This document shows positions 23,336-35,889 of a stretch of DNA of 64,000 nucleotides, one piece after another. Position numbers and translations under genes: made by a program. Numbering within the stretch: the first letter of the stretch is position 1; every line of letters starts with the position of its first letter. The notes below the pieces were generated by a model that did no database searches, had not been told where the DNA came from, and saw only the letters and a list, made by a program, of their open reading frames with translations. The stretch lies in the NCBI GenBank assembly GCA_026874595.1, contig CM049317.1:16663382-16727381 (forward strand), read 5' to 3'. The stretch comes from Sipunculus nudus. Lineage: Eukaryota; Annelida; Sipuncula; Golfingiida; Sipunculidae.

Positions 23336-23342
23336 TATAAAA
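23336..23342 (+). promoter_or_regulatory. TATA box of the intact SnoaL-like gene
   Basis: TATAAAA lies 70 bp upstream of the ATG at 23413, which would place transcription start near 23366 and leave a 5' UTR of about 45 nt. Position and sequence fit a core promoter; no initiator was confirmed. Confidence 0.5.
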
Positions 23343-23412
23343 CAATGGCGCACTGACTGGTGATGTGGGACCGTTAAAATTTTCAGTGACGGCATTGATA
23401 CAACTTTACAAC

Positions 23413-26113
23413 ATGGGTATCAAATATCATCTTCTTTACATAGCCATGATTGTCTGTTATGGAATCAAGGCTGCCGCTTCTGGTGAGTAGTTACAGGATC
23501 CATACAATATTCATGTACATGTTTCAATTTTATCATTTTTTTTCGCAAAGCAGAAACAGACACACCTTTGAATGCATAAACCAATATTTACTAGCTATAG
23601 TAGACGATAAATCGACTCATTTAGAAGAATGCCGAAAGGAGTAGAAAACTGCGTTTTTGTAAAATTGTTTATATATTCGATACTGAGGCTGCATATTGTC
23701 TTATGTTTGCATAGTTCTTATTGAGGCCCTCCACTGCCCTGTTATTCATTATTGAGGCTCCGTTTTACGGTCTGTTTGTATATTTCGGTAATGAGGTTCC
23801 CAATTGCGGTCTGTTTGTATTATTCGTTACTGAAGTTTCGTATTGCGTTCTGTTTGTAAAATATAATATTAAGGCTCCGTATTACGTTTGGTATGTATAT
23901 TACGATAGTTAAGGTTATAATACCGATAAGAAAATTAGCCAAACGCCATCTTATTAAATAAAACATAATATCTTCATAGTATCCCTGTTTATAAAATCAT
24001 TTCCATGAGTAATCATTTCATCATAAGTAAATGGTTATTTGGTGCATGGAATTGTTAATATTGATACGATATACAGATGCTGATAAAGAGATGATACTCA
24101 GGAAAACTGAGCTGATATCAGACATGTACCTCTCCAAGGATCCCGCTAAGTATTTTGACAAGGTTTGTCACCCTGAAGTTTTCATCATGCCCCCGGGAGC
24201 TCCAACTGTACACGGAAAATGTAAGTACATCTCGGACTGCTTATTAATAAAAAAATCATCTACATGTCAATTGACGGGTACACAAGTCGTTGCCAGAAAC
24301 CCCTCTATGTCAACCATTCGGACATGGCACGTCATAAATCTGGCAGGTTACTGTGTTCTTGCGTAATTTGGAAGGAGGTTGTAATTTTCCATTTTCCCAT
24401 AAACCCCGAGATATTCAAATAAATCTGAAAATTCCGCGGTCTTTTCGCAACACCATTTATCAGAAACTAGACCATCACTGATCACTGGTTTATGAGCAAT
24501 CCTACATCGATTGATAGGACCTACCACTGAGGAAAATTACATAGGAGCAATACCATATTAAAGAGTCACGTTTAAAATGTCTTGCTTTGTAAATTTCACT
24601 ATAAATGTATGCGGTTTATGCCCAAGGCCATAATAAAATCATAATCATCTAACACTCCTTATTTTTTGTAGGTAAATTACATGGTGAATTGTTTCCTTTT
24701 CTTATTACAGTAAAATGGGGAATATTTGCAATTATCATGTGTATAATTATAGAAATCAGGCATGCGACTAAAATTTACCATATTTCGGTTAATAGGCAAG
24801 GTGATTTTTTAAAAATAAGTTTTAAACAAAAACCAACCCCATTGATAATTATCAAGTATACGATTCATAGGGACCATTTGTACCCAGAAATAGATAAGTG
24901 GGGGTTTCTAATGTGTGATACACTTAAATCATAGCTTGCGTTCAAATATTCGGCTCACATAACTAGCTTTTTTCGTGTTTAATTGTCAATACTTTCTTGA
25001 ATAGTCTTTGATGACTTTCCCGGATCCGAAATATGCGATATATTAAGACCAAAATCGATTCTTCATTGTCTCATTCACGAAATGCCCTGAAAATTCAATG
25101 AGATTCCGTTCATGACAGGGGGAGATATTTTATTATCCTCACACATACATACACACACGTACATACAAACACTCGAATGGGGATGCATGCATACCCTACT
25201 AGCGAAAGCGTTACACTCTATTTAAAGGGCAAACACTCCGATAATGTCATATGCAGTCGTTCAGCCTTTTTCAATCTTTATCGCTTTTTTACAATAGTTT
25301 TGGAATTTGGTAGCTACGAAAAATCATGTTAATTCATAAGTAATATTCATATTCAAAAATATTTTACAATGCAAGTTTTTTTTATTATAAACAAGGTTCC
25401 TTTCAACGCTTCTGAGTTGTGCTCTGCGATATCTCTTGTTCACGCTTACCTGACCAAACCACAAGAAATGGTAAAGAAAACATGACCCCCTGAAAATGCT
25501 TTATTTTCAGCTCAGACAATTGGAAAATTCCAAGAGATCGTGCACCAGGTGAAGAAGGTTGACATCTCAGTGGAAGACATTCAAGTATATGGCAATGTAG
25601 CCGTAGTAGTTGAGGGTCGTAATACCACGTTCGAAGATGGCACTACGGTGGTTGGAAAGTGAGTGAAATCGTAATGGAAACAAATTCACTACATTTTCAC
25701 TTTATATTATATCGACGTACTGTTTTTTTATAAGTAAATATCATTAACTTCTTAGAAAACGTTGTAATATGTCACATAATATGTTCTCGTTAAAACAGGA
25801 GCAAAGCAAACTTTATATTTGTTACATATTAATTTTACTTGTCAATTGATCCCAGATAAAAAAAAGTGTGGTTATAGTTACATATTGGACAATCAGGGAT
25901 TTCAAATTATACGGCTTGTATATCATCTTCTCACCAAATACTTACAGTATATTTTAAAGTGTGAAGTCTATGAATAGATTGATTTTTAAGTGCAACATTT
26001 TAAAAAATTTCAATACAGTGTATAATTATTTCATGACTTCATTTTTTAGAGGAATCATGGTGTTCGAAAAGGTGTGGCAACTCCGTTACAGTGCATGGAA
26101 CTCCAACAGTTGA
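23413..26113 (+). CDS. Secreted SnoaL/DUF4440-like protein, intact copy C
   Basis: Four exons join in phase: 23413-23482, 24077-24220, 25511-25658 and 26050-26113, each with AG acceptors and GTGAGT/GTAAGT/GTGAGT donors. The product is 141 residues. Residues 1-22 are a signal peptide (hydrophobic LLYIAMIVCYGIKAAAS). Exon 2 (DADKEMILRKTELISDM, SKDPAKYFDKVCHPE, IMPPGAPTVHGK) and exon 3 (VYGNVAVVVEGRNTTFEDGT) fit the cone-shaped NTF2-like/SnoaL fold, and the end KVWQLRYSAWNSN matches the W-x(5-7)-WNSN ending common in DUF4440 proteins. These domains bind small ligands or catalyse diverse reactions, so no specific reaction can be claimed. NTT in exon 3 is a possible N-glycosylation site. Two decayed copies lie upstream. 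The start is fixed by the signal peptide and the TATA box. Confidence 0.8.
23681..23910 (+). repeat. Short degenerate tandem repeat in intron 1 of copy C
   Basis: Units built on ATTGAGGCTCCGT-TTACGGTCTGTTTGTAT of about 39-40 bp, matching the array in intron 1 of copy B. Confidence 0.75.
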
Positions 26114-26261
26114 GGAAAGAAAAGTGTATAAAGTCAAGCGCCTGTGTGTGAAACCGACAAAACTATCCAACATAAGGCAACAGCCAACATTGAAATTCTG
26201 TTCAAAATCTGTTTATACTGATCTTCTACTTCTCACATTGTAATATTGGATGGGGTAATTC

Positions 26262-26650
26262 CCATACAAAACGGGTTGGGCTTTCGTGGTATAGAGGCAT
26301 ATGATTCGTATTCGTTAGATCGTGAGTTCGAATCTCAGCCGAAGTGGTGACATTTTCTTTGCGGTCGGCCCCAACCGGAGTGAGTGCTCTGATAGATTTA
26401 TGGGAAGGCGATGCCCAACGGCCATGTTTCACTCTCTAACGAGTGCGCCCTTCGATTGTTTCTCGGTGGTGTGACCCGGCAATGGCCTTGTTCTCACAAC
26501 AGCGCCAACGGGTGCAGTAGTCACCGGCCCTGGTTAACCCCACGAACTGGGAGGAGGCGTGTGCTACTGCCCTATCTTGTACTCCATAACCGGAATGGAC
26601 TTGTTCAAATGTACATCACTAGTTACTCTTTTGCCTCCGACAAAATATTT
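26262..26650 (+). mobile_element. tRNA-derived SINE, copy 3
   Basis: The best-preserved head: A box within CTTTCGTGGTATAGAGGCAT and B box within GATCGTGAGTTCGAATCTC, as in tRNA genes. The body continues with GCGGTCGGCCCC, GGAGTGAGTGCTCTGATAG, GGGAAGGCGATGCCC, TCGGTGGTGTGACCC, TGCAGTAGTCACCGGCCC, GGTTAACCCCACGAACTGG and CATAACCGGAATGGACTTG. It begins about 150 bp 3' of the copy C stop codon. Confidence 0.8.
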
Positions 26651-26979
26651 TATCAAGGGAGCTGTAGGTCACGGCGCTCAGCTGAATTTGATTATGAGAA
26701 TATTTATTTAAAAAAAGCCTAACATATGGAAATGTGGCAACAGATAGCCTTCCATGTAAACTTTTTGTGCAAGTATTGGTAGCTGAACAAAGTGACTGTA
26801 ACATGCTTGTAAATTATTAAAAGGAAGAAACTGGAGATTAGTTGATCAAAGTATAATAATACACATTATTATACTAATTGAATTTATTACTATAAATGAA
26901 ATCAGAGGGTGTTAAAAAATAATCATAATTTTCCATTTTCAAATCAGAATAAGTTTGATATCCATTTGTCATTCCAAAC

Positions 26980-28480
26980 TAGAGTTACTGTGTGAAATCA
27001 AATATGTTGACAGATGGCCCCTATGACCTTGACCTTGTGAACTAAAAAAACAAAAGTTCTTTCATTATTGGCTAGTGAGCATAATGTTGAAGATGGAAGG
27101 TTTGGGATATTTTTTTTCCCTTAAAATGCATCCACAATCTTTTTAAATAAGTGGGCCCTGTGACCTTTGACCAAAAAAATCAAAAGGGGTCTTAGTAAGT
27201 TTGCAACCAATATTTAAGTCCAACCTGGAGTTATCATCTGGAAACAAATATGTTGACAGATGACCCCTGTGACCTTCACCTTTGGTTTATGACCTCAAAA
27301 TAAAAAGCGTTCTTACTTATTAATGGGCTATATATAAATCTATATATAAATATATAAATATATAAGTTTGAAACCAATATGTTCATCCAAACGGGAGTTA
27401 TTAGTCAGAAACAAATATGTGCACAGTTGGCCACTCTGACCTTGATTACAATAGGGCATCCGCTTACTCAGGCGGGGCCCTAATAACACGAAAGGTTTCA
27501 GGACACTCGATGAAACCACAGTGGAAAATGTGATAGTATCAATATAGTTTGGAAGTCTTAAGATAAAGGAAAAAATCTTTAAAAAAATAGAAAAGATACA
27601 GGTGCACCACCAGTCTTAAGGACCTGATGAAATCAGTAATTACCAATAAACAGACCAGGTTTCGGGACACAAGATGAAAGCAAGATCGAGAAACTGACAT
27701 AAATGCTGTCATTTGACGGTCTCCAAAACAGTTAACAAATCTTATAAATCTGAAAAAAATGCAAGTTGCGCTACCAGTTTCTTTAAACTAGTCATGGTCA
27801 ATTATCAAGCCTATATTCAGGGCAAGCAATGCATTAACTGCCAAGACACTGGAGGTTTTTTTGGAGATTTTTGTTTTCCGGGGGGGGGGGGAGGGTATTA
27901 CAAGCCCCGTAGCTCGGAGGATATAGGTCACATTGACCTAATTTCAGGTTTCGAAGAAGACTTTTAATCGACCTCTCTGGATATTCAATTACAGGTTTCT
28001 AGGTCCACCGATTTCATACGTGCCAGTCTAACAGACCGACGAACAGACGGAGGACGAACGCTCATCGATTACTTTAGCTCAGTTGACGTACAGTCAGCTT
28101 AACGAAAAAGGGATAAAAAAGTGCAGTGGTACCACCAGGAAAAAGGCAATCAAAGACTTTTATGAGCAACATATGTTAACAGTGCAAACATTCAAGTTTC
28201 AGAGTTTTGCAAAGGGGAGGGTCAGGCCTGACATATTGGTTTGAAACACTCAAAAAAAGTTTTAGCGGCTCTGATGTTGAAGGGTCCAGATTCCACTGGG
28301 TTTGCTACTGTTCTGCCCATTCTTCAAATATTTATTGTTTTGTATGGATTTCAAATTCGATCCTGCTCAAAGTCAAGAACATTCTGTCTTAAAGGTCATA
28401 ACCACAATTTTTACAAACTGTTGCATCTGACCTATATTAAATCAAGTAGTTAGTAGGGCTTTCAGGAACGCGGAGTTACC
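26980..28480. repeat. Dispersed repeat region with AGGTCA-type and ACCAGTCT modules
   Basis: Repeated modules of about 130-200 bp with TATGTTGACAGATG-CCCCTGTGACCTT, then modules with ACCACCAGTCTTAAGG, GCGCTACCAGTTTC and GTACCACCAGG. The segment 28200-28460 is the relative of 15200-15440. A TA-rich stretch lies at 27330-27365 and a G run at 27878. No gene. Confidence 0.6.
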
Positions 28481-30330
28481 GTGTGTGACGCTCGAAATTT
28501 TTACCGTTCTTGGGATTAAAAGCGAGAGTCTGTAGGACCGTGAAGTTTAAAATTTGTCCTTGTCGCATACACTAACCATCGCGATGGATCTCTTATTATA
28601 AACAAAAAGTAAATGACAAAAGATAAAAATACAAATATCCAGAGATTCAACTTTACATAACCGTTCAACATTTCTCACAGATCACCTCTTCTTAGAAATA
28701 TCCAAACTCGGATGAAACCCTCCTGGACTCTTTACATTATCTTTCTGTGAAAGCCCTAACATAAAATATGTTCAATAGAATATAGGGATATTGCTAAAAA
28801 TGTGTTTTAGCTGGAAGTAATGGGAAGGTGCCATGTTCAGATACAAAAAATAAGATGGCGCTACCAGTCTCCTTTTCAAGATAATAAAGCTATCAAAGAT
28901 CTTTGGTCCGACCGATTCCTCAACAGTTTAAGACACCTAATGGATCCCTGATATTTATCAAACATTCACTAATTATACCTTCAGCACACTAATCATTAGT
29001 TACATGGTCCCATTTAAATTAAATCGGTCAAATATCAGAGTCCATACCCAATACATAGCTGTCACATTCGTGCTCGATCTTTCATGATTTTTATGATCAT
29101 GAGCACAACACGATATGCAGTTTCTGTCATCTCATTAAAAATTAAACCCATTCAAAATATAATGTAAAAAACAATTCATCTGGAATACTTCTCTGTTTAA
29201 CCGACCAAAACAGAAAGAAACAACAAACCAACCAATAATGTGCCATAACATGTAACACTCGTGTAACAGTCGTTCATTTCAAGACAAAGATTTGATAATC
29301 AAGTGTACATTTATTGTGCTTCATATCCATATACATGGCACTAAATAAATAAAATACGGAACATGACACATAAGCAAGTATCCTTGTACCCATGTGGAGC
29401 AAGTAAAGAGTAAGTTTATACTAAAATGGTGACACATGGAGGCCACTCTGATCACTCCTTACGAAGGGTTAACTGTAAAATGTCACAGACGCCCGAGGCT
29501 ACTGCTGATGTTGAAGCGTGTTTAACAACTAAACAATATCTACCATGTAACATATGACAGCTACATCAAGTGGCTTTGTTGCAAAATAGACATGGCCTCA
29601 GGTGGAAGCATAATAAAAAAGCAGATTTGCAAACAGTATGTCTCACATTATTTAGTCAATTAAAATGCAGTGAATTTAAAATTGTATACTTTTTTAACTT
29701 TCAAAAAATAGCACCCATATAATGCATGAAATAAGAAATGTTCATCAGACGATGAAACGCTACCCAGCACCGAGGTCCAAACGATTTTCAGGTCCCTCGA
29801 TTATTAAGATGCGCACCATAAACCCTGAATTAAAATCCTGTGAATACAGCGTAAAGTGACAGTGGCAGTGAGCTACTTGATTTAATGATCTAATACTGGT
29901 TTAATATTCATATGTTACATTCATAATTATATATTTGATACTTTAATATAAGAACCACGAACAATTGTAAAATAACATTAGAACAATAAGCCCTTGCATA
30001 ATCAAAGTTGTACCCTCTACTGCGATGTTCCCAGGATATGTATGGTATTTCAAACAATGACTGATCTTAACTGTAGAGGGGTAATTGCATATTAATGACA
30101 TAACATATTTTACATATATATACCACAAGTTGTTAATACAATTATTAACCCACCCAAATGAATTATTATAATCGTAAACTTACATATATTTATATACAGC
30201 CATCAGAATGTGTGCACCTCAATTATAAAACGTTTTACTGTCTGTCCGGTTGAACAGTTGCTGTATCTGGCCTACAATACCGGACCAAATGAATATATTA
30301 ATATAATATTGGAAGATCAGTACGTATATC
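28481..30330. other. Intergenic, mostly AT-rich
   Basis: Contains one more ATGGCGCTACCAGTCTCC module at 28857 and otherwise unremarkable DNA with only short chance frames. Confidence 0.4.
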
Positions 30331-30335
30331 ACGTC

Positions 30336-30463
30336 ACTTAACACAAACAGCGAATAGTAGGCGCTCGTTGCACAATGCATCACTTCATCTTCCCGATCTT
30401 AACCGCCCGCTCTCTCCTAACGTCCCCTTTGACGTAATTCTCCTTGCACGTGAGGTGACGTCA
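30336..30463. promoter_or_regulatory. Cluster of CRE-like sites with an E-box
   Basis: A perfect CRE palindrome TGACGTCA at 30456-30463, half-sites TTTGACGTAATT near 30428 and CACGTCACTT near 30335, and CACGTG at about 30448, in a GC-richer pocket. A promoter or enhancer is possible; no gene could be assigned to it. The 60-codon frame at 30368-30550 overlaps it. Confidence 0.3.
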
Positions 30464-30550
30464 AAGCCATTTGCGACACCTTTCTATAATTTATTTAGTT
30501 TTTTGAATACTAAAGAAGAACAAACACTTGAAATACTACAAGAAGGATAA

Positions 30551-31727
30551 TATTTCAACAATATTTCAAGGACAATCACCTTATACACATGCAGGTAAAA
30601 ATCAGAAAAGACATCTGCAAGCAAATTAATTAGTAATTAATCACACGATTGCCTTTCCAGGTTTCAACTGGATATTCTGATAAACGATGCTTGTTGATTT
30701 AGGTACACGAATTTGACAACACTATGTTATATGTGTACTGAAACTTATAGTGAATGCATCGGAAGGGAGAATGAAAAGGAAGTGTATTAAGCAAATAGTA
30801 AACACATTGATGATCGTGCATATTGGCAAGCTATGTTCACGGCATATTATTTATACGAATTTGTGTACACTTTTTCTTCTAAGAGACATCGGTTATCTAC
30901 ACTGCAAATATCTTAGTTGTTTACCCTTTTCGTCAAAAACAGACAAAACTACATCAACGAAGAAAGTGTAACCAGTATATTTGTGCCTTCTTATTAATGT
31001 ATTGCCGCCACAATAAGCTCTGGGTCGGAGTAATACTGATGGCAATCTAACACCTAAATCTCACACAATCTTAAGTCTACAGACTGACCCGTTTGAATAC
31101 TTTTTGTTTTAATAAAAGTTTCTGGCACTGAAGGATATAGGCTCATAACCAGACTATCCTATTGAAATGTCCCCACTCCGCAAGAAAGAACCCTTCAGAA
31201 AGACATTGTGGTATACAGTTTAAAAGTTGTTCGACGAACAATCGAGAGCTAGTTTGAGGTGTCAACTGAAATTTTAAAATAATGGTAAACATCAATGAAG
31301 TACAACATGCAGTGAGATAAAGATCTAAAAAAGAATGGGTGCGATTTGGTGGGGGACAAGATGGACCCCCCCCCGACACATACCCTTTCAACCACGGTGA
31401 CACTTGGTTCGAATGATTTGTTACATTGGTTGCTCCACGAAAATCATATTCCATTAGCGTATTAGCTGTTTTCAATGGTGGTAATTCAAAGCAAGTAAAG
31501 CAAGCAGGTCACTGAACCGATGAATTCATGAAATGAATGGACTTTCTAACATATATCTATCAAATAAATTCCTTAAACTATGCTGCAGCACCATTTCTTG
31601 ATACTGTAATAATTCAATGTACTATATTATAATGTATTTAAATCTATATTAATTATACCAAAACGATCCGTATGCAGGATGCAACATGTCGCTAGACTAG
31701 GATTACCGACTATCATGCTTGAACTCC
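30551..31727. other. Downstream flank of the minus-strand membrane gene
   Basis: No exon recognised. It includes the 3' flank of the gene ending at 31728. A 110-codon minus-strand frame at 31143-31475 is open but contains a C/G-run translation (SGGGPSCPPP) and no motif. Confidence 0.35.
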
Positions 31728-32279
31728 TTAAGCTAGAGGCTCCATCTCTGGTTGTGCTCCTGTCGTACTACTTTCTCCATGTGATGCACCTGACTTATGA
31801 TTATGTGCTCTAGTTTGTTCTGCAAATGATACCAATTACATTACCATTTCATCATGGTTGATATGCAATTTCTGGAATAATAATAATTTATTTGATACAT
31901 CACAGTTTCTAAACATTTACACAAGTTAATGCGAAAACAGTTAATATTTTATCTGTATTCATCAGTCCCCTTAATATTACTAATAATTACTAAATATTAC
32001 TAATATATTAATACATCCGTAATTTATAAAACAAAACATTACAACTAGAATATGGACATTCACATCTGCACTGTAATAACCAAAAAAAGCATAAAATCTA
32101 TGATATGTCATATGTTGTTTATGTACTGAATCGCAGAAGAAAAAGAATTTATTTTGAGGAAGCAGAAATTACCAAGAGAATATAATTTTCAAAATCAGAT
32201 CAAATAAACGTTACCTATTTGTTGAGGATTATTAATTGGTCTCAAGCAAGGAGACAATCTTCTAAAATGCAAGGACAAG

Positions 32280-32363
<84 letters not shown>

Positions 32364-33384
32364 CGAAGAGTAGACTAATAGTTCATTTAATTATCTTCTG
32401 AAATTGACGTTACCTGTTTGTCCAGACTTATTTGTTGGATTTACGCAAGAAGATAATCTTCTAAAATGTAAGCACAAGAAATATTTGAACAGAAAACCAA
32501 TAATTCAATTACCGAATGGAGGAGTTAAGTAGTTATTGATATTGTTACTAGAATGCAAATGATCATTTTTTTCTGTTCTTCGAGGTTTGAGTTGACGTCA
32601 TTTTACAATACAAATACATATTACCGTTATGCTCATGTAAGTATATACCATATCTTAAAAACACGCCATTATTCTTAAAATATTGACAGATGCTCATAAG
32701 CATATTAGGAAGAGTGGCTGGTTACACACGTGTTATAAATAACTAGTTGAGTAACAAAATACATAATTCAAATTTACTTTAACTCTTGGGAAACCAATAC
32801 TTTGCATTGTCATAACAAACTATGATACTTACGCCATGCATTCTTTAAGAACTTTCTGTACATCTGCACCTTTCTTGTAAAATACTACGATGAATAGTAG
32901 AGACGTTAACAACAAGGTGACGATTACTGCACACGCTATGTTGCCCCCTCCTGAATTTCATGAAAACGCATTTTAAAAAAGGAAAATATAAGACAGACAT
33001 TTGAAAAAACACTTTAGTATGATATAGAATGATTAACCTTAAAAATACCATGTTAAATTATAAATGTTTTCAAATATTTTCTTACCTACGATACATGGTT
33101 CCACCAAGCAAAACAATAAGGTTAAACGCTTTGTGATAATGCTAGGAAAAGGCCTACAAATATGTCATCACTTTACTGGTAACCAAGACATCCTCATGGT
33201 TATATTTTGTGGTTTTACTCTGGTTTTAATTCAGTTAACATGATCCTGTTACCTGTGGTCTTATCCCTGTGATTTTTCGTTGTGGAATTCAACGATGTGG
33301 TCATTCCTTCAGGTGGCATCACGGAGCTGCCACCTAGTGTTGAAATAGTGAAGGATTCAGTCTCTGTACCTTCACAGAACAAAT
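31728..33384 (-). CDS. Single-pass membrane protein, C-terminal exons (partial)
   Basis: Minus-strand exons: 33384-33253 (5' boundary tentative), 32950-32833, one of 32460-32414 or 32261-32215, and 31819-31728 with TAA. The first encodes a Ser/Thr/Pro-rich stalk (TETESFTISTLGGSSVMPPE, then NST as a glycosylation site). The second starts GGGN and holds the transmembrane helix IACAVIVTLLLTSLLFIVVF followed by YKKGADVQKVLKECM, the basic stop-transfer side facing the cytosol. The 47-nt alternative exon adds 15 cytosolic residues plus its two boundary codons. The last exon adds a 29-residue tail (QTRAHNHKSGASHGESS onward, ending PEMEPLA). All internal donors are GTAAGT or GTAACG. The layout is that of a type I surface receptor or mucin-like protein. 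The ectodomain exons, which would name the family, were not found upstream. Confidence 0.7.
32215..32460 (-). other. Tandem mutually exclusive 47-nt exon pair
   Basis: The exons 32460-32414 (RLSSCVNPTNKSGQT) and 32261-32215 (RLSPCLRPINNPQQI) are both exactly 47 nt, take two bases from the exon before and give one base to the exon after. They share the acceptor context CATTTTAG|AAGATT and donor G|GTAACGT. Because 47 is not a multiple of three, using both gives EDCLLA and a stop, and skipping both gives an immediate stop (ATN then TAG). Only one-at-a-time use reaches the conserved tail. They are separated by about 150 bp containing a (TA)n tract. Confidence 0.7.
32283..32362. repeat. (TA)n microsatellite between the alternative exons
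   Basis: A TA run of about 80 bp with two single-base interruptions, filling most of the intron between the alternative exons. Confidence 0.95.
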
Positions 33385-33536
33385 CTTGTCAGTCTATTTG
33401 CATATTTTTAAAGCCAGTGATGCTGTGTAAATGATTATTAAGCGTGTATTGGGGCCAATGAACTGAATGAATTATCCGTAACATTATGAAAATCATTGAT
33501 TCATAGTTCTTTATGAACTTATGCCCCAATGGTTTT

Positions 33537-33540
<4 letters not shown>

Positions 33541-33586
<46 letters not shown>
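33541..33586. repeat. (TA)n microsatellite
   Basis: A TA run of about 46 bp. Confidence 0.95.
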
Positions 33587-33588
<2 letters not shown>

Positions 33589-33589
33589 C

Positions 33590-35570
33590 ACAAGACTGCT
33601 ATGACAGGACAGGGCATGATGAAGTTGGGAATAAAATTAACAACATCCCTATATATAGTATATATCTGGCTCATTTGACATATCCGGAAACGTTAACGGA
33701 CTTATAATTATAGTTTATATTTAAAGAAAATGAATAAACGACATGTTTTACATAATGCTGCTATTTGTAAACCTAGAGTTAGATATATCACACATAAAGT
33801 TAAATCTAGCATATGAAAATTACTGAGAATCATGGTATTAATAATCTCACTATAAAGTTTTATTAAAGAATAAGCGCCATCGTGAACCGTACAAGTAATT
33901 GGGGGACTAGAGGATTAAAATGTGATCACATATTCAAGCAAAATTTATATTAACCAAGGTAACCATGGGAATAAGGGTTTCAGTCGTAATGTGCGAGGTC
34001 AGGATGAGTGTGCGGTTCCTGGGCGTGTTTCTGTTTTGCGTGGTCTAGTTTGGCGTTCCGGTTTATCCAAAGAGAGTTTGGTGTGGCTTAGCTTGTTCAG
34101 CTTTGGTTAATTAATCCGAGCATATCAAAAGAGTTTACATATTTTTTAAATAGCAATATAAAGTCTGTGTTCTATATGAGCTATTTTGTCGTTCTAACTA
34201 CCAGGCAGTTTCTTGAAAACATATAACTAAGACTGTATGATGTACAGTCAACCCCGCTTATTGTCATATCGGTGGTGCATGTATAAATTATGATAATAAC
34301 CGGGATGTGACATTATGCGGGCTTCAGCATCCATTTCCTTTGGAGTCATAGAAGAAGCGTTATGTCTCAAAAATATTTAATACATCTTCAATAAAAAGGA
34401 GACAGAAACGTTTATGAATATTTTTTTTGCACAACGGCATATCAAATTGCCGCAAAAACTGCCAAATATCCGACTTGCCAACAGAAAGAGACGTAGCGTC
34501 TGGGTTATGAGGTCAAATGTCTAGAAATATGCGGCACAGTTATATGTTTTCATACCAGTGTCAACTTTCTTAAGTTTCGCCGCAGTTTTGCGTCACAGTT
34601 ATAACGTTATTTGTTACAAAAGTTGTCATACCAGTGTCAACTTTCTTAAGTTTCGCCGCCATTGAGGTTTTTGACCGGGTATCTCTCCAGTGCTCACAAA
34701 ACCTCTAGCTTTTCGTGAACCTTTAAAGGGGATTTCCAGTCGTAAGCAACGTTAAAAGCTCGTGCTCTATATCATCTAAGCGAAACGTAACTGAGGTGTA
34801 AACCGCGGCCTTTTAAAGGCCAGGAGTTCATTTCGTATGATATGTGATCGCGGTATCTTAAGACTATAATAACTAGTAGCTAAGTGACGGGGAGTGAACT
34901 GCATGCATCAATGCATTTGCCTGCCGTACACAGGTGCGAGATTCGATCGTTTGATATGCCTGACCGATTACAGGCTATTTTGCCTCGTTGATCGCCGTGT
35001 CGGCGTTTGATGTGATATTAACTGCGAACTGGTATCACTGCCAAGGGTTCCAAGCATGACAATAAACGAGATTGACAATATTCCATGATATTAAACGGTC
35101 AGATTTACCATCTTTTATATAGGAAATGTATATCCTTTTACGGTCTATAAAGGTAGACATATGCTTACAATCACACTAAAATTCAATATCTTTTGCAAAA
35201 TGTAACATGATAGTGTATATGCATATAACACATTTATTATATTTTCGGCAATTAGTTGATATTCACATCTGTGGACAATATAACGAAATTAAGCAGCAAA
35301 ATAGCCTTTTTGTCATACTCATTTTAAGGACACAAGTGTGGAATTAAATAAAATTTCATTAGTAATAAGGTCTGCTATATTTAAACAAATAAAATTAGAT
35401 ATATTAGAAATGGTTTTATTAGAAAAGATAAGAAAAATTCAGGCAAAACACTGCTATCTATCTGTATCAAATTAACCGTTACAAATTTTAACCAAATTTA
35501 ATTTTTAGTTTCATACTTAATTATGAATAATTTACGTTCTGGGAGAAGCTAATGTGTTTTATTTTATTTT
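33590..35570. other. Intergenic with scattered repeat remnants
   Basis: TACAGTCAACCCCGCTTATT at about 34247 resembles one end of a pogo/Tigger-type element, but no partner end was found. A tRNA-like B box (GAGATTCGATCG) lies near 34940. No exon of the neighbouring minus-strand gene was found here. Confidence 0.35.
34550..34659 (+). repeat. 34-bp direct repeat
   Basis: The sequence starting TCATACCAGTGTCAACTTTC occurs at 34550-34583 and again, identical over 34 bp, at 34626-34659, 76 bp apart. Confidence 0.8.
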
Positions 35571-35600
35571 ATTTTTTTTTTGGGGGGGGGGGGGGGGGGT
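35571..35600. repeat. Poly(T)-poly(G) tract
   Basis: A T-run passing directly into about 17 G, the reverse complement of the type seen at 14712-14745. Confidence 0.9.
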
Positions 35601-35889
35601 TCTTCAGTCAGTCCATAAAAACAACCAGAATTGATAATATCGCTGACATAACACTGATTTATAAAGACATTTTACCAGATGGGTAAACCTAGATGAATAT
35701 GATTATGTTTCATATATTTACATCGTAAGAGCTACATGAACTGGTTTGTCTATGTTTATCATTTTGACTGAAAAAAATGGAAATAATTAATGAAAACGAT
35801 CAATTTTGATTTTACCATCAGCTGTGCTATTTTAATCATCCCTACTTTTCATGAAGTATGTATTTCTTTGTTGTTTTACTGTTTAAAGA

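Noticed and set aside
33960-34090. Signal-peptide-like reading MSVRFLGVFLFCVV on the plus strand
   Set aside because: Stops immediately (TAG) and has no donor at the right place.
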